A DNA stretch of 45,043 bases from Rubrivivax sp. (GCA_016790225.1 JAEUOZ010000045.1:1-45043), one strand, 5' to 3'; positions 15,701 to 25,212 are shown, counted from the first letter of the stretch. Notes: a model not told the origin generated them from the letters alone. A program made the numbers and translations.

Positions 15701-18700
15701 GAAGCATTGCCGAGCCGCTGGGCCACCCGTGGCGGCATTTGGCGCTCGTCTACGACGGCAACGAGTCATCGGGCGTGCTGAGCTTCTTTCTGGATGCCGT
15801 CCCGGTGGCCACCCTGCGAGCCCGTGACGGCATCAGCGAACAGGCTCGAATCATCGGCACTGTGGGGCTGCTGGCCGCAGGCGGGGCGACGCTACCGCGC
15901 CAGTTTGCGATGGACGAACTGCGGGTCTGGCGACGGGCCCGCTCCGCCGAAGAGATCGACAAGACCAAGGACCTGCATCTGGTCGGCGACGAGCCCGATC
16001 TTGAAGCCTGCATCCGCTTCGAGGGCGGCGCCGCTCGCGACCATGCCAACCCATCGCGCATGGCCTTGGTTCTCGGCGCACGGCAGGCCAGCTCGGCGTT
16101 CGTCAACCATGCGGTCTACGCCTCGGCCAACGGCTTGGCGGTGCAGACCCGAGCCACGTTTGCGTGGCAGGACTGGATGCACCTGGCGGCCACGTTCCAG
16201 CAGTCGTGGGCGCTGGAGTTCGCCGCTCCCGCCAGCGGCGGGGCCAGCGCCTACCTCGATGGGGGTGACGCCGCGACCCTGGACATTCCGGGTGATCTGA
16301 CGATTGAAATGACGATCCGCATCGACCGCTTCGATGGCGGCAACGGATTGCTCAGCCGCGGCCGGCTCGACGGCACGCAAGACGATCAGAACGTGCCCTA
16401 CGCGCTGTATGTGGCGCCGGACGGAAAGCTTCGCTTCGCGTTCCAGGACAGCAAGCATCGAACACAGTTCACCGGGTCAAGGACAGCGCTGTTCTCCGAT
16501 ATCACCGATGTGCTGGGTCTGTCGCTGATCGTCCCCGACCGGAACGAACCCATTGGCCCGACGCTCAGCAATGGCGAGCTGCAGTCGGGCTCGAGCGCCT
16601 GGATCGAGTCAAGCCGTTCCTTGCCCCTGGGAAAGGCCTGTCGCATCGCCGTGCGCCGCAAGCGGATCAATCGCCAGTACGAGTACGGCGCCAAACCCGA
16701 AGAGAAGCGGGTGAAGACCGTGGCCTTCGACGCCATCGCGTTCTTCATCGATGGCAGCTTTGCCGGCGCCTGCTGCTATGCCGGCGACCAGGGTAGCGTC
16801 GAACCGAGTGGACAGCCCACCGAGGTGGGCTCCAGCAACGGCTCGCTGGAGATCGGCCGCGGATTTGCCGCCGCCGGATCCGTGAGCACGGCACAAGGCA
16901 CCGTTCCCGCACCGCACATCGGCGGACTCAAGGGCGCCGTATCGGAGATTCGCATCTGGGGCCAGGCGCGTCCGGATGCGGCCATCGGTGCGCCGCTGCG
17001 GGGCAACGAAAAGGGTCTCGTGGCCTGGTGGCGCTTCGATGAAGGACATGGCCCCCGCGTGGCCGATGCCAAGGGCAACCATCACGCGAAGATCCACGGC
17101 TCTCTGGCGTGGCGGCGCGATCCCGACCCGAAGGCATCTCGGCTGCTGATCCATCACAACGGCGTGCAGATGGCGACGGTGCCTGTCGAGCCCGGCTTCG
17201 ACACCATCGGCATCATCGACGACAAACCCCAGTTCACGATCGGCGGGCAGGTCGGTGGCCGCGTGGATGGTCGCGAGGGCTTCAGCAACGCCTACGACGG
17301 CGCGCTGGACGAGATCCGCCTGTGGCGCACGGTGCGCACCGAAGAACAGATCGCCGACAACATGTTCGCGCGGCTGGCGGGCAATGAAGAGGGCCTGGAG
17401 GCCTACTTCTGGGCCGGTCAAGCCGATGCGGCAAACCGGCCGCCTGCGCGGCTGGAGGACCGCTCGCCCGAAGGGCATCATCTTCTGCTGTCAAATGTTC
17501 TGGCTCATGTGACGGATGCGCCGCTCGGTCATGACGCGCCGCAGATACGCGACGCACTCGCGATCGAGCCCGCCAGCCGCTGGATCGACCACAGCTGGCA
17601 GATCGGCAGCCGCCCTGCCGTGCAGGAATATGCCGATACGCAGTACGACGACAGCGGCGCGCTGATCGGCGTCCTCAAGCGCTGCCACGCCGTGATTCGC
17701 GGTGGCCGCTGGCAGCTCTTCACCGGCTTCAAGGTCGGTGATCTCATCACCGAATGGCTCGGCCAGGTGCAGTTCGCGCCTGAACTGAAGGGTTATATCG
17801 AAGGCGCACCGCCGGTGCCCAGCGAAAACCTGACGCAGAAGGCCGTGCCGGGCATCGGCGATCTGGACGACTACAACCAGGCCAGCACGATTGCCCTGGT
17901 GGAAGCCGAGGAAGTGGCCCGCACCTACTCCGCGTCACGGGATGGCGGATTCGACATGGCCATCGAGACGCAGGCCAAGGCGGGCGTCGATATCGAATCG
18001 GAGGCCGGGACGCCGTTCTTCTCCATGACCTTGGCGAAGGCCGAGATGTACATGGGCCTGAAGACCCAGTGGGAGTTCTCGCAAGGCTGGCTGCAGGAGG
18101 CCTCCACCTCCAGCGGCCTGGCAACCGGCCGCACGACCAGCCTGGAGTTGCGGGGACGCTTTGTGTCGGACGAGACACGACGTCGCTTTGTGCCGGACAA
18201 CGTGGGCCTCGCACTGGTGCAATCCGAGACCGCCGATGTGTATGCGCTGCGTCTGCGGCAGAACCATGCCCTGGTGGGCTTCCGGATGTTGCCCAACCCT
18301 GACATCCCCAAAGACTGGAACCTGCTTCACTTCAAGATCAACCCGCGCTACGTCAAGCAAGGCACCCTGGACGGCAAGCTGGGCCTGGGTACCGACGAGG
18401 ATTACCCCAACGCCTTGCAGTACAGCGGCGACACGAGCTATTTCAAGCCGATCGAGGCCTATGCGCTGAAGAACCACATCCGCCGCGAGGAGGCCGCGGC
18501 GGCCGCCTACTACGACGGATGGGACGCTGAGGGCCGCGGCAAGCGTGCGGTCACCTATGGCGGCGACAAGGATCTGATGACCGGGGAACTGCTCGAGAAG
18601 CTGCCCGCGCTGCACCGATCACCCGATCCTGCGAAGACCCCGCGGCTGCACAAGCGCAACCTGGTCAATACCTATGTCTGGACGGCGGATGGCGGCTTCT

Positions 18701-21700
18701 TCGCCGAGGCGGAAGAGACCATGGATGCGCAGCAGGAGACCACCGGGGGCAACTACGCCTTCAAGGGCATGGCCGGGCTCGGGTTCGAGCTTTCGGCCAC
18801 CGTGCCGAGTGGCGGTGCGTTCGGTGTCGAAGTCCAGGGCCTGTTTGGCGGGCATCTGAATCTCACCGCCACCAAGTCCCGGGAATCGAAATCCTCGTTC
18901 CACCTCGAGGTGGCGCTCGATACCGTGGAGCGCGACCTGTACCGGCGCGTGGTGGAGGGCGACACCGTCACCGTGATGGGCGATCGGGAGGCGGGCAAGG
19001 TCGATGCCTACCGATTCATGACGTTTTATCTCGAGCCGCGCACGGACAACTTCGAAGCGTTCTACAACCGCGTGGTCGATCCTGAATGGCTGCAGAGCGA
19101 CGACCCTTCCGCCGCAGCCTTGAGGCAGGCGCAGCAGGACAACAAGAAGCCCGCCTGCTGGCGCGTGCTGCACCGGGTCACCTACGTCAGCCGTGTCCTG
19201 CCGCCCGAAGGCTTGCCGCAGGCCAGCCCTCTGGAGGCACTGCTGCCGGCGCTGGACATCGACAGCAACTACGAGCTGATCAAGCAGCTCGATCCGTATG
19301 TTCGTGACAGCCTGGGCAGCCACGGCGAGTTCAGCGCGGCGGTGCGCAGCGCCGTCTCCGAACACCTGCCCCGGCTCCTGGAGCATGTCGACGCCATCGT
19401 CAACTTCATGGCGCACTACTACGGGCTGAGCTCGGGTGCGCAGACCGGCAGCGAGGCGCAGGGCCAGCGGCCGCCCAACGCGCCGCCGGTCATCCTGGCC
19501 GGCGACGACCAGACGATGCTGATCCCCGAGGGGCAGCCCGCCTGGCTGAAGATCGAGGGTCGCGCTTCTGACGATCGCATCGAGGACTCAGCCCAGCTCG
19601 ACGTCAAGTGGTCACTGCGCAGCGGGCCGGCCCCCGTCCTGTTCCGCGACGAGGTCCCGAGTGGCTGGTCAACGCCAGCGCGACCGGTGGCCAGCACATT
19701 GACGGCGCAGGCCCGGTTTTTACAGCGCGGCAGCTATGTGCTGCGCCTCATGGCAGACGACGGCGCGCTGACGGCCAGCGACGATGTGACGGTGATCGCG
19801 AATGAGGCGCCACGCCTGCGCCTGACCGCGCTGGATCCCGTGCCGCAACGCAACGGGGCCGTGTGGACACTGCGGCTGCTGGGCGAGATCGACAGCGGGC
19901 TCGGCCTCCCACCCACCCAGCCCGAGGCCGTGGCTGCCGCCATCAACGCCCGTCTTGTCATCGCCGCCGGCGGCGATCACCTGACGATCGGGCAGCCGAG
20001 CTGGGCCTTCAGCGAGTCACCCGATGGCCATGGCTTGAGCCTGCAGACAACAGCCAGCTTCCGCCGGCCCGGAACCTACCGCATCCAGCTGCAGGCCCAG
20101 GACGCTGCGGCAGCCGAATCGATCGTCACCATCCGGCCGCGATCGACCGAGGGCCTGCACGCCCTCCATACCTTTGACGTGCTTGAGCAAGGCATCGTGC
20201 GTGACGCCGGCAACGCGGCCCATCCGCTGGATCTGTTGCTCGAACCACCCACCGCAGCGGCGGAGCTGCGCGATGGGCTCTCGCTCAGTGGTGCGATGCT
20301 CGTCTCGTCTGCCCCGGCCTCGGTCTGGAGCGAGGCCGTCGCACGATCGAACGCCTTCACCATCGAGGCCTGGATCCGGCCCCAGCAGACCGCTGCCGGT
20401 GGCCTGCGACGCATCCTGACCGTTTCTGATGGTCCGGGCGCACGCAACCTCGTCCTGGGCCAGACCCAGGATCGCCTGCATGTGGGCGTTCGCACGACGG
20501 GTGCTGCCGGGCAGGCCGCAGGCCAGGTCGATGCCAACGCCAGCGTCCGTGCCTTCTCGGGTGGGCGGCTCGAGGTCGGACAGACCGCGCAGGTGGTCTG
20601 CACCCGTGCGCCGGATGGCATGACGCGGCTGTATCTCGACGGCGCCCTGGTGGCAGAACGCTGGATCGACGGCGACTGTTCGGCCTGGGACCGCAGCTTC
20701 CGGCTGGCCCTGGGCAACGAGTGGGGCACGCCGGACGGCGTTGACCGGTCGTGGCACGGCACACTTCAACTCGCCGCACTCTATGACCGGGCTTTGTCGG
20801 CCGAAGAGATTGCAGCCCACCTCAGCCTCGGTCCGAGCCCGGCACTGCCTGTCAGCGTATGGGCAGGCGGCGATCAGGTGATCGACTGGGCCGCCGCCTG
20901 GCCGGCCACCGTGACGCTGGCCGCGCGCGTGCGGCCGCTGAAGCCCATCGACGTCACATGGAGCCTGCTGCAGGGAACTGACGTTCTGAGGGGTGTCGAG
21001 GCGGCGGCCTTGCGCTCGTTGAACCCGACTCTCGTCTTCACGGGTCCGGCGCGTGCGCGGCTGCGGCTGACGGTGAGCGATCCGCCCTTTGTGTTGACCG
21101 ATGAGGCCGAGGTCGAGGTCAACGCGCCGCCCAGGCTCGAGGTGCCAGCGGTGCAGCAGGTGGTGATCGGCGACGCTCCCGTCGAGCTGGAGCTCGCCGC
21201 GCGGCTGATCGAATCGGGACGAATCACGCCGGCCGGAACCGATCCGATGAGGTATGCGTGGCGGGTCGTCGGCGAGGCCGATGAGACCGACGGCGTCGCG
21301 AAGGGCATCTTGTTGGAAGGGGCTGATCAGCTGAAGCCCAGGCTGCGCATCACCCGTCCGGGCGACTACCGGCTGCAGCTCGTGGCCAGCAACGGGCGAG
21401 CGCTGCTGGACCAGAGCCATGCCTGCCGCATCCTCGCCAGCCGACGTTCGGTGGTCACGCTCGGCCCCGAACGACTGCTCAACCTGCCCGAGCGTGGCAT
21501 TCAGCTGCAGGCCAGGATCGAGCAGGACGGGCGTGCCGACCCGAGCCTGCCGTTCATCTGCGTGTGGGCGCCAGTGGCCGGCCCGGGTTCGGTGGTGCTG
21601 ACGCCGGACGCGAAGGGCATGACCGCGCAGCTCCTGTTCACGTCCGCGGGTGAGTATCGCGTTGCGGTCACGCTCATCGACCCCCTTCATGCCGAACTCG

Positions 21701-23022
21701 TCAGTCAAGCGGAACTGGCGATCACCGTCAATGAACCGCCCATCGTCGATGCAGGTCCGGACCAGACGCTGGTGATCGCGGCCCGTGGCGACATGGCCGA
21801 GGCGCAGCTCGATGCGACCGTCACGGACGACGGGCTGCCACGGTCTCCGGGCGCATTGATGCTGCAATGGTCCGGCGAAGGGCCGTTCACGGTCCCGTTC
21901 ACCGACGCGCGCGCTGACTACACAAAGGCCCTCTTCTGGGAGAACGGGCGCTACCGTCTGAGCCTGGCCGCGAGCGACGGCGCCGTGAGTGTCCGCGACG
22001 ACCTAGCGATCGACGTGCATGCGCCGCCGGTGTTCGAGATCGTGGCGCCGCGGTCTGCCTTGCGAGGCCGACCCGCCTCATTCGGCGTGTCCATCGGCAA
22101 TGACGGACTGGCCGTCTCCGGCTCTGGCGCCCTGCGGTATGCCTGGCAGGTGCTGCCGGCCCAGGGGTTCAAGCCGGGTCCTCTCGATCGGGCGCAGCTG
22201 CCCATCACCTTCCATGAGGCCGGCCGCTTCGAGCTGAGGCTGACGGTGTCCAACGGCCACGCGAGCGCGACCCGATCGGTACAGGTCGATGTAGGGGATC
22301 TGGTGACCGAGGGTCTGCTGGCCTTGTTTGACTTCCTGGAGCACCAGGGCCAGCGCGTGGTCGACAGCGCCGGGAGCGCGCTGCCGATGGACCTGACGAT
22401 CACCGGCAGCGGCACGCCCCGATGGCTGCCCGGCGGCGGCCTGACGATCGAGCCGAACCTGGACGTCGTCAGCGTGACCTCGGCACCCGGCACGGGACCG
22501 GAACGCGTGATCACCGCACTCAAGCTGGCGAACGCACTGACGGTCGAGGCCTGGCTGCGCCCCGGTGCTGTGAATACGGGACGCGCGACCGTCTTCGCAC
22601 TCGGCAGCGCCTCCCTGCGCCGCACACCCAACATCGCACTCCAGCAGGTCGCTCGCAGCGGCGGCGCCTTCTACCGGATCCAGCTGATGTATGCGAGCTG
22701 GCAGGCAATGGAGAAGTCCATCGAGATCGACTCGCCCACCGGTTCAGCCAACGAGCTGCTGACACACGTGGCTTTCACGCGCGATGCGGACGGCCAGGCC
22801 ACGCTCTACATCAACGCCGAGCCGGTCGACCAGCGTGCCGCCGGCGACAGCCTGTCGCCGTGGCAGCAAACGGCCGTGTTCACGCTCGGCTCCGATACGG
22901 CCCGCAGCGGCTCGCGCTGGAGCGGCGAGCTGTGCCGGCTGGCGCTGTATGGACGTGCGCTGACACCCGCGGAAATCCGGCAGAACCACGCGGCGCGGCC
23001 GAAAGCCGAGGCGCCGGAGTGA
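12706..23022 (+). CDS. Giant multi-LamG, Ig/PKD-like repeat protein (3438 residues)
   Basis: I recognise the modules but not the whole. LamG/concanavalin-A-like jellyrolls lie at about residues 337-546, 853-1108 (with a partial extra module at its start), 1168-1471, 1480-1610, 2483-2708 and 3201-3438. Each ends in a signature such as IDDVRVWRRARSARELASG, MDELRVWRRARSAEEI, LDEIRLWRTVRTEEQI or LCRLALYGRALTPAEI. Residues 2259-2480 and 2715-3198 hold PKD/Ig-like repeats (PPVILAGDDQTMLIPEGQPA, PPIVDAGPDQTL). Residues 1-336 and about 1610-2235 match nothing I know; the second contains KGYIEGAPPVPSENLT near 1696. LamG domains usually bind glycans, so a large adhesin, toxin or carbohydrate-binding surface protein is inferred. 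The N-terminus (MFERFVKSYADRRYRHTAMV) has no signal peptide, and no RTX repeats, LPxTG or autotransporter barrel was seen. The frame is uninterrupted over 10.3 kb. Confidence 0.85.
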   Translation: MFERFVKSYADRRYRHTAMVAHKGTVIAFAMDEARRIHYAVLALAAQEVPTEKPTPSSPFDVDAWPALPSELPFTNEIADIGFGIADQHRLRVWRVGAAQAEPLDTPLPARDAKLTPFQTDYFRSTTARLTADAPFQVLSDKRFIYVFRQAVTQGEEGRLFTGELRANAASPGTPVVDGHLLVDRFQLIGTVLVPKLEARYQRSRSKTRPQSSKDSLGPRDLDGNPFLEPTQILRFMGPIEQGRFAVTILPTQVAEVERWQIFTHNRSANQIDAFNIERDADGLFNTRGSPTYTCIDHPKTCLTQPGACAEPKIGAPTESCGKDLIPRRALLGQAESALAFATADSRVELESALAIQTPFTLEAWVKPQAADENTDLALFTGRAGSGAAQAWITLAARPGNDRLDLTIQGIGSGDSAETTLPACLQADQWNHLAVVCTAQACRIHVDGTLVRRIDLNGRASPSWQLSVIGHATQPFRGTIDDVRVWRRARSARELASGKNERLTGLEPGLAAYWRFDEASGDRVFDQSRGGHHGRITGAQWVASDAPVGEHPGIERTSFFFADQTIIAAPSALLYYQQAPVKGGYSGEPKPVKQGARLMFAVPVEAQGRAHIAALDFGVSGSGRITQVPDRIELPVVDKPPGRQKKAAELPMPHRHTDAFGLSLSAGLLTFARTRDAPYLVDSANGRLALHFRAAPETTDRDAQTQHRVAYFSTQTIPPEYRLRDTSGRTGVSLVTRATHAGSDQIRITIAPGSTAGLCSVTMEGNGIKEAWQDVPREAARLADVVNGKALGRDRGYDYRRLATTSKVGAQLYDGSLLVVAGSVNSASSIVDQTVESAPALVSRWMVEHPGHALRFSASGDQGSLATLAPGASNPAFSGDFSVEAWVRPFVTHGATRVLTHRSTDGTTHVALGLRPLPLDSALRFQAQADFVQLAQPVELKAPRLTTFTVECWLRIESEAGARCVIGNTSTPQSAPLTIWIDEDGRLHFGFGDLTRNFRSIAEPLGHPWRHLALVYDGNESSGVLSFFLDAVPVATLRARDGISEQARIIGTVGLLAAGGATLPRQFAMDELRVWRRARSAEEIDKTKDLHLVGDEPDLEACIRFEGGAARDHANPSRMALVLGARQASSAFVNHAVYASANGLAVQTRATFAWQDWMHLAATFQQSWALEFAAPASGGASAYLDGGDAATLDIPGDLTIEMTIRIDRFDGGNGLLSRGRLDGTQDDQNVPYALYVAPDGKLRFAFQDSKHRTQFTGSRTALFSDITDVLGLSLIVPDRNEPIGPTLSNGELQSGSSAWIESSRSLPLGKACRIAVRRKRINRQYEYGAKPEEKRVKTVAFDAIAFFIDGSFAGACCYAGDQGSVEPSGQPTEVGSSNGSLEIGRGFAAAGSVSTAQGTVPAPHIGGLKGAVSEIRIWGQARPDAAIGAPLRGNEKGLVAWWRFDEGHGPRVADAKGNHHAKIHGSLAWRRDPDPKASRLLIHHNGVQMATVPVEPGFDTIGIIDDKPQFTIGGQVGGRVDGREGFSNAYDGALDEIRLWRTVRTEEQIADNMFARLAGNEEGLEAYFWAGQADAANRPPARLEDRSPEGHHLLLSNVLAHVTDAPLGHDAPQIRDALAIEPASRWIDHSWQIGSRPAVQEYADTQYDDSGALIGVLKRCHAVIRGGRWQLFTGFKVGDLITEWLGQVQFAPELKGYIEGAPPVPSENLTQKAVPGIGDLDDYNQASTIALVEAEEVARTYSASRDGGFDMAIETQAKAGVDIESEAGTPFFSMTLAKAEMYMGLKTQWEFSQGWLQEASTSSGLATGRTTSLELRGRFVSDETRRRFVPDNVGLALVQSETADVYALRLRQNHALVGFRMLPNPDIPKDWNLLHFKINPRYVKQGTLDGKLGLGTDEDYPNALQYSGDTSYFKPIEAYALKNHIRREEAAAAAYYDGWDAEGRGKRAVTYGGDKDLMTGELLEKLPALHRSPDPAKTPRLHKRNLVNTYVWTADGGFFAEAEETMDAQQETTGGNYAFKGMAGLGFELSATVPSGGAFGVEVQGLFGGHLNLTATKSRESKSSFHLEVALDTVERDLYRRVVEGDTVTVMGDREAGKVDAYRFMTFYLEPRTDNFEAFYNRVVDPEWLQSDDPSAAALRQAQQDNKKPACWRVLHRVTYVSRVLPPEGLPQASPLEALLPALDIDSNYELIKQLDPYVRDSLGSHGEFSAAVRSAVSEHLPRLLEHVDAIVNFMAHYYGLSSGAQTGSEAQGQRPPNAPPVILAGDDQTMLIPEGQPAWLKIEGRASDDRIEDSAQLDVKWSLRSGPAPVLFRDEVPSGWSTPARPVASTLTAQARFLQRGSYVLRLMADDGALTASDDVTVIANEAPRLRLTALDPVPQRNGAVWTLRLLGEIDSGLGLPPTQPEAVAAAINARLVIAAGGDHLTIGQPSWAFSESPDGHGLSLQTTASFRRPGTYRIQLQAQDAAAAESIVTIRPRSTEGLHALHTFDVLEQGIVRDAGNAAHPLDLLLEPPTAAAELRDGLSLSGAMLVSSAPASVWSEAVARSNAFTIEAWIRPQQTAAGGLRRILTVSDGPGARNLVLGQTQDRLHVGVRTTGAAGQAAGQVDANASVRAFSGGRLEVGQTAQVVCTRAPDGMTRLYLDGALVAERWIDGDCSAWDRSFRLALGNEWGTPDGVDRSWHGTLQLAALYDRALSAEEIAAHLSLGPSPALPVSVWAGGDQVIDWAAAWPATVTLAARVRPLKPIDVTWSLLQGTDVLRGVEAAALRSLNPTLVFTGPARARLRLTVSDPPFVLTDEAEVEVNAPPRLEVPAVQQVVIGDAPVELELAARLIESGRITPAGTDPMRYAWRVVGEADETDGVAKGILLEGADQLKPRLRITRPGDYRLQLVASNGRALLDQSHACRILASRRSVVTLGPERLLNLPERGIQLQARIEQDGRADPSLPFICVWAPVAGPGSVVLTPDAKGMTAQLLFTSAGEYRVAVTLIDPLHAELVSQAELAITVNEPPIVDAGPDQTLVIAARGDMAEAQLDATVTDDGLPRSPGALMLQWSGEGPFTVPFTDARADYTKALFWENGRYRLSLAASDGAVSVRDDLAIDVHAPPVFEIVAPRSALRGRPASFGVSIGNDGLAVSGSGALRYAWQVLPAQGFKPGPLDRAQLPITFHEAGRFELRLTVSNGHASATRSVQVDVGDLVTEGLLALFDFLEHQGQRVVDSAGSALPMDLTITGSGTPRWLPGGGLTIEPNLDVVSVTSAPGTGPERVITALKLANALTVEAWLRPGAVNTGRATVFALGSASLRRTPNIALQQVARSGGAFYRIQLMYASWQAMEKSIEIDSPTGSANELLTHVAFTRDADGQATLYINAEPVDQRAAGDSLSPWQQTAVFTLGSDTARSGSRWSGELCRLALYGRALTPAEIRQNHAARPKAEAPE

Positions 23023-23348
23023 GGACTTCGTGTCTGCGAAACACTCCCTGCGTCTCATGCACCTGACAGTCAGCTTCGGCGCTTTGCGTCGCAGCGGGAC
23101 TGCTTCCTGGAAGGAGGCCGCGCCCCGATGGTCATTGCAGACTCCTGCAGGCAAAGACATGCAGATCCGTGTGGCGCAGGGCCGCGGGCATGGCGTCGGT
23201 GGGGCTTGCCGCGAGGCAGGCTCCTGAGTGAGCGCGCCGAAAGCGTGAATGCGTCGGGCAACGCGGCACTCGTTCGCACGAGCATCGGCCGCGCCGGTAT
23301 GCGCTATCGTGTTTCCGATCGCCAAACTGCCAGCGGGAGCCTCATCCC
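23023..23348. other. Intergenic stretch between the giant gene and the sulfotransferase gene
   Basis: No protein-like frame was found. GCTTGCC and GGCAGGC around GCGA (about 23206-23223) can form a GC-rich hairpin without a T-tract, which might terminate the giant gene's transcript. GGGAG about 10 bp before 23349 serves as the ribosome site of the next gene. Confidence 0.45.
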
Positions 23349-24170
23349 ATGCAAGCCAAGCTGCACTTCATCTCCGGTCTGCCACGATCTGGCTCGACGC
23401 TGCTCTCGGCCCTCCTGAGCCAGAACCCCCGGTTCCACGCGGCCATGTCCAGCCCCTTGACCAGCCTCGTGAACGCCTTGCTGCGGGAGATGAGCCAGGG
23501 CAATGAGTACGGCATGTTCTATTCGCCTGAGCAGCGTCAGCGGATCGTGAAGGGCTGCTTTGAAGCCTACTACGCTGACATTCCACCCGACGGCCTTGCC
23601 TTCGACACCGGCCGGATGTGGACATCCAAGATGCCGTTGCTGTCCAACCTGTTCCCGGGCTCCAAGGTGATCTGCTGCGTGCGCAACGTCGCTTGGGTGC
23701 TGGACAGCATCGAGACGCTCACCAGAAGCAATCACCTGGAACCCTCCCGCATGTTCGCGTTCGACGCTTCCAGCACGGTGTATGGCCGGCTGGAAGGCCT
23801 GACCGCTGGTACTGGCATGGTGGGATCGGCCCTGTTTGCGCTGCGGGAAGCGGTGTTTGGCGCGGAAGCGGACCGGCTGCTGCTGGTGCGCTACGACAGT
23901 CTGGTGTCAGACCCCTTGGGCGTGCTGGCCAAGCTCTATGCCTTCATTGGGGAGCCGCTCTACCGGCATGACCCGCAACGCATCGAGCCCTTTCCTGAGG
24001 CCGAAGAGTTTGACGCCCGCATCGGCGCGCCCGGGCTTCACAGGCTGGGGCCGGTGGTTCGTGCCAACCGCCGCCCAACCATCCTGCCGGCAGACCTCTT
24101 CAAGCGCTATGAGGTCTTCAGCTTCTGGGAGAAGCCAGACGAGATGCCCAAGGGGCTGAGAGTCATCTGA
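23349..24170 (+). CDS. Sulfotransferase family protein
   Basis: This 273-residue cytosolic-type protein begins with the PAPS-binding loop LHFISGLPRSGSTLLSALLS (5'-phosphosulfate loop, residues 5-24). The 3'-phosphate-binding segment is KVICCVRNVAWVLDSIETL around residue 105. The family transfers sulfate from PAPS to an alcohol, amine or glycan; the acceptor cannot be told from sequence. Length and motif order are normal. It lies downstream of the giant LamG gene on the same strand, but 326 bp away, so a functional link is only suggested. A hairpin at 24197-24227 follows. Confidence 0.85.
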   Translation: MQAKLHFISGLPRSGSTLLSALLSQNPRFHAAMSSPLTSLVNALLREMSQGNEYGMFYSPEQRQRIVKGCFEAYYADIPPDGLAFDTGRMWTSKMPLLSNLFPGSKVICCVRNVAWVLDSIETLTRSNHLEPSRMFAFDASSTVYGRLEGLTAGTGMVGSALFALREAVFGAEADRLLLVRYDSLVSDPLGVLAKLYAFIGEPLYRHDPQRIEPFPEAEEFDARIGAPGLHRLGPVVRANRRPTILPADLFKRYEVFSFWEKPDEMPKGLRVI

Positions 24171-24196
24171 GACGTTTACTGCAGCCGTCGCGCGAT

Positions 24197-24227
24197 GCGC
24201 GCTGACGCCCGCAGGGCGCCAGCGCGC
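24197..24227. terminator. Hairpin between convergent genes, candidate bidirectional terminator
   Basis: GCGCGCTGACGCCC, a GCA loop, then GGGCGCCAGCGCGC pair at 13 of 14 positions. The hairpin lies 26 bp after the sulfotransferase stop and 31 bp before the stop of the convergent PEP-CTERM gene. There is no T-tract, so intrinsic termination is uncertain. Confidence 0.45.
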
Positions 24228-24258
24228 AGGCCGCACGTCAAGCAGCAGCGAACAAAGC

Positions 24259-25212
24259 TCAGAGGTGTTTTCGTGGCAACCCAGGTGCCGCAGGATCGGG
24301 TTCTTGCGCACTGCAGGCGTCTGGCTTGTCCTGCGCCGGTTGATTCGCCTTTCGGCGCTTGGCGACGACCACCAACCCGGCAAGTCCCAGCGCCATCATC
24401 AGGTAGGCCTGAGGCTCGGGAACCGCAGAGATTGACGTAATCTGCACAAGGCCATGGCTGGTGCTACTGCTAAAGCCGTCGGACTGAACGTAAACCGCAC
24501 CGGTTGGTGCCACAAAGGAAGTACCGCCTGTACTCGGGATACCAGCGTTGCCGCCATTGAAACCACCACCTCCACCTGCCCCGTAACCCCCGGAGGCGCC
24601 GCCTCCGCCGAAGCCTCCCTTGGCACCACCTCCCCAGATCGTGTTGCCACCGGTCAATGTCGGAAAACCCGCGCCGCCCATCGCCGAAGCACCAGGGCCA
24701 TTGAAGCCGCCGCCGCCGCCACCGATGGCATTGCTGCCCGTGCCACCAAAGCCACCGCCGCCCAGGCTCGAGAGGCCCGCACCGCCCACGTTACCCGTGT
24801 AGCCACCGCCGCCACCGCCCGCCACCAGCAGCAGGGACGAGGTTGTCGCGTTGTACACCCAGCTGCCGCCGCCACCGCCACCACCATAGCCGCCGAAGGA
24901 GGGGCCTCCCAGCCCGCCTTGCCCGCCGACATAGATGTTCAAGACATGACCTGACAACAGCGAAAAGGTCGCGCCGACCTGGGCACCCTTGCCGCCCGCA
25001 ACACCGCTGCCGCTGAAGCCGCCCTGTGCGCCCAAGCCCAAGATGCTGTACGAACCGCTCGCCAGCACGGTGAACGTCTGCATGGCACCGGTGTAATTGA
25101 AGTCAATGGGTGCTGCATGGACCGTGATGGCCGAGGAGGCCAGCACGAAGCTGGCGGTCAACGCCTTGCAGATGGCGGTGCTTCGTGCCTTTAGGGAGGT
25201 CTTCTTCATCAT
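24259..25212 (-). CDS. Glycine-rich PEP-CTERM sorted exported protein
   Basis: This 317-residue protein begins MMKKTSLKARSTAICKALTA and continues through a hydrophobic stretch to a signal-peptidase site after VHAA (about residue 34). A long glycine-rich body follows (many GGGGGGS, GGYGGGG and GGAGFPTL runs). The C-terminus has the PEP-CTERM sorting tag: VPEPQ, a hydrophobic helix (AYLMMALGLAGLVVVA) and the basic cluster KRRK. PEP-CTERM proteins are processed by exosortase and linked to exopolysaccharide or biofilm surfaces; no exosortase gene is in this window. The start at 25212 was preferred over the more upstream 25287 because it gives a normal signal peptide. About 30 residues beyond the basic cluster are unusually long for the tag. 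Confidence 0.85.
   Translation of the reverse strand: MMKKTSLKARSTAICKALTASFVLASSAITVHAAPIDFNYTGAMQTFTVLASGSYSILGLGAQGGFSGSGVAGGKGAQVGATFSLLSGHVLNIYVGGQGGLGGPSFGGYGGGGGGGSWVYNATTSSLLLVAGGGGGGYTGNVGGAGLSSLGGGGFGGTGSNAIGGGGGGFNGPGASAMGGAGFPTLTGGNTIWGGGAKGGFGGGGASGGYGAGGGGGFNGGNAGIPSTGGTSFVAPTGAVYVQSDGFSSSTSHGLVQITSISAVPEPQAYLMMALGLAGLVVVAKRRKANQPAQDKPDACSAQEPDPAAPGLPRKHL

Noticed and set aside
20017..21867. Minus-strand open frame of 616 codons within the giant gene
   Set aside because: It lies opposite recognisable LamG and PKD-like domains and has no domain character of its own.
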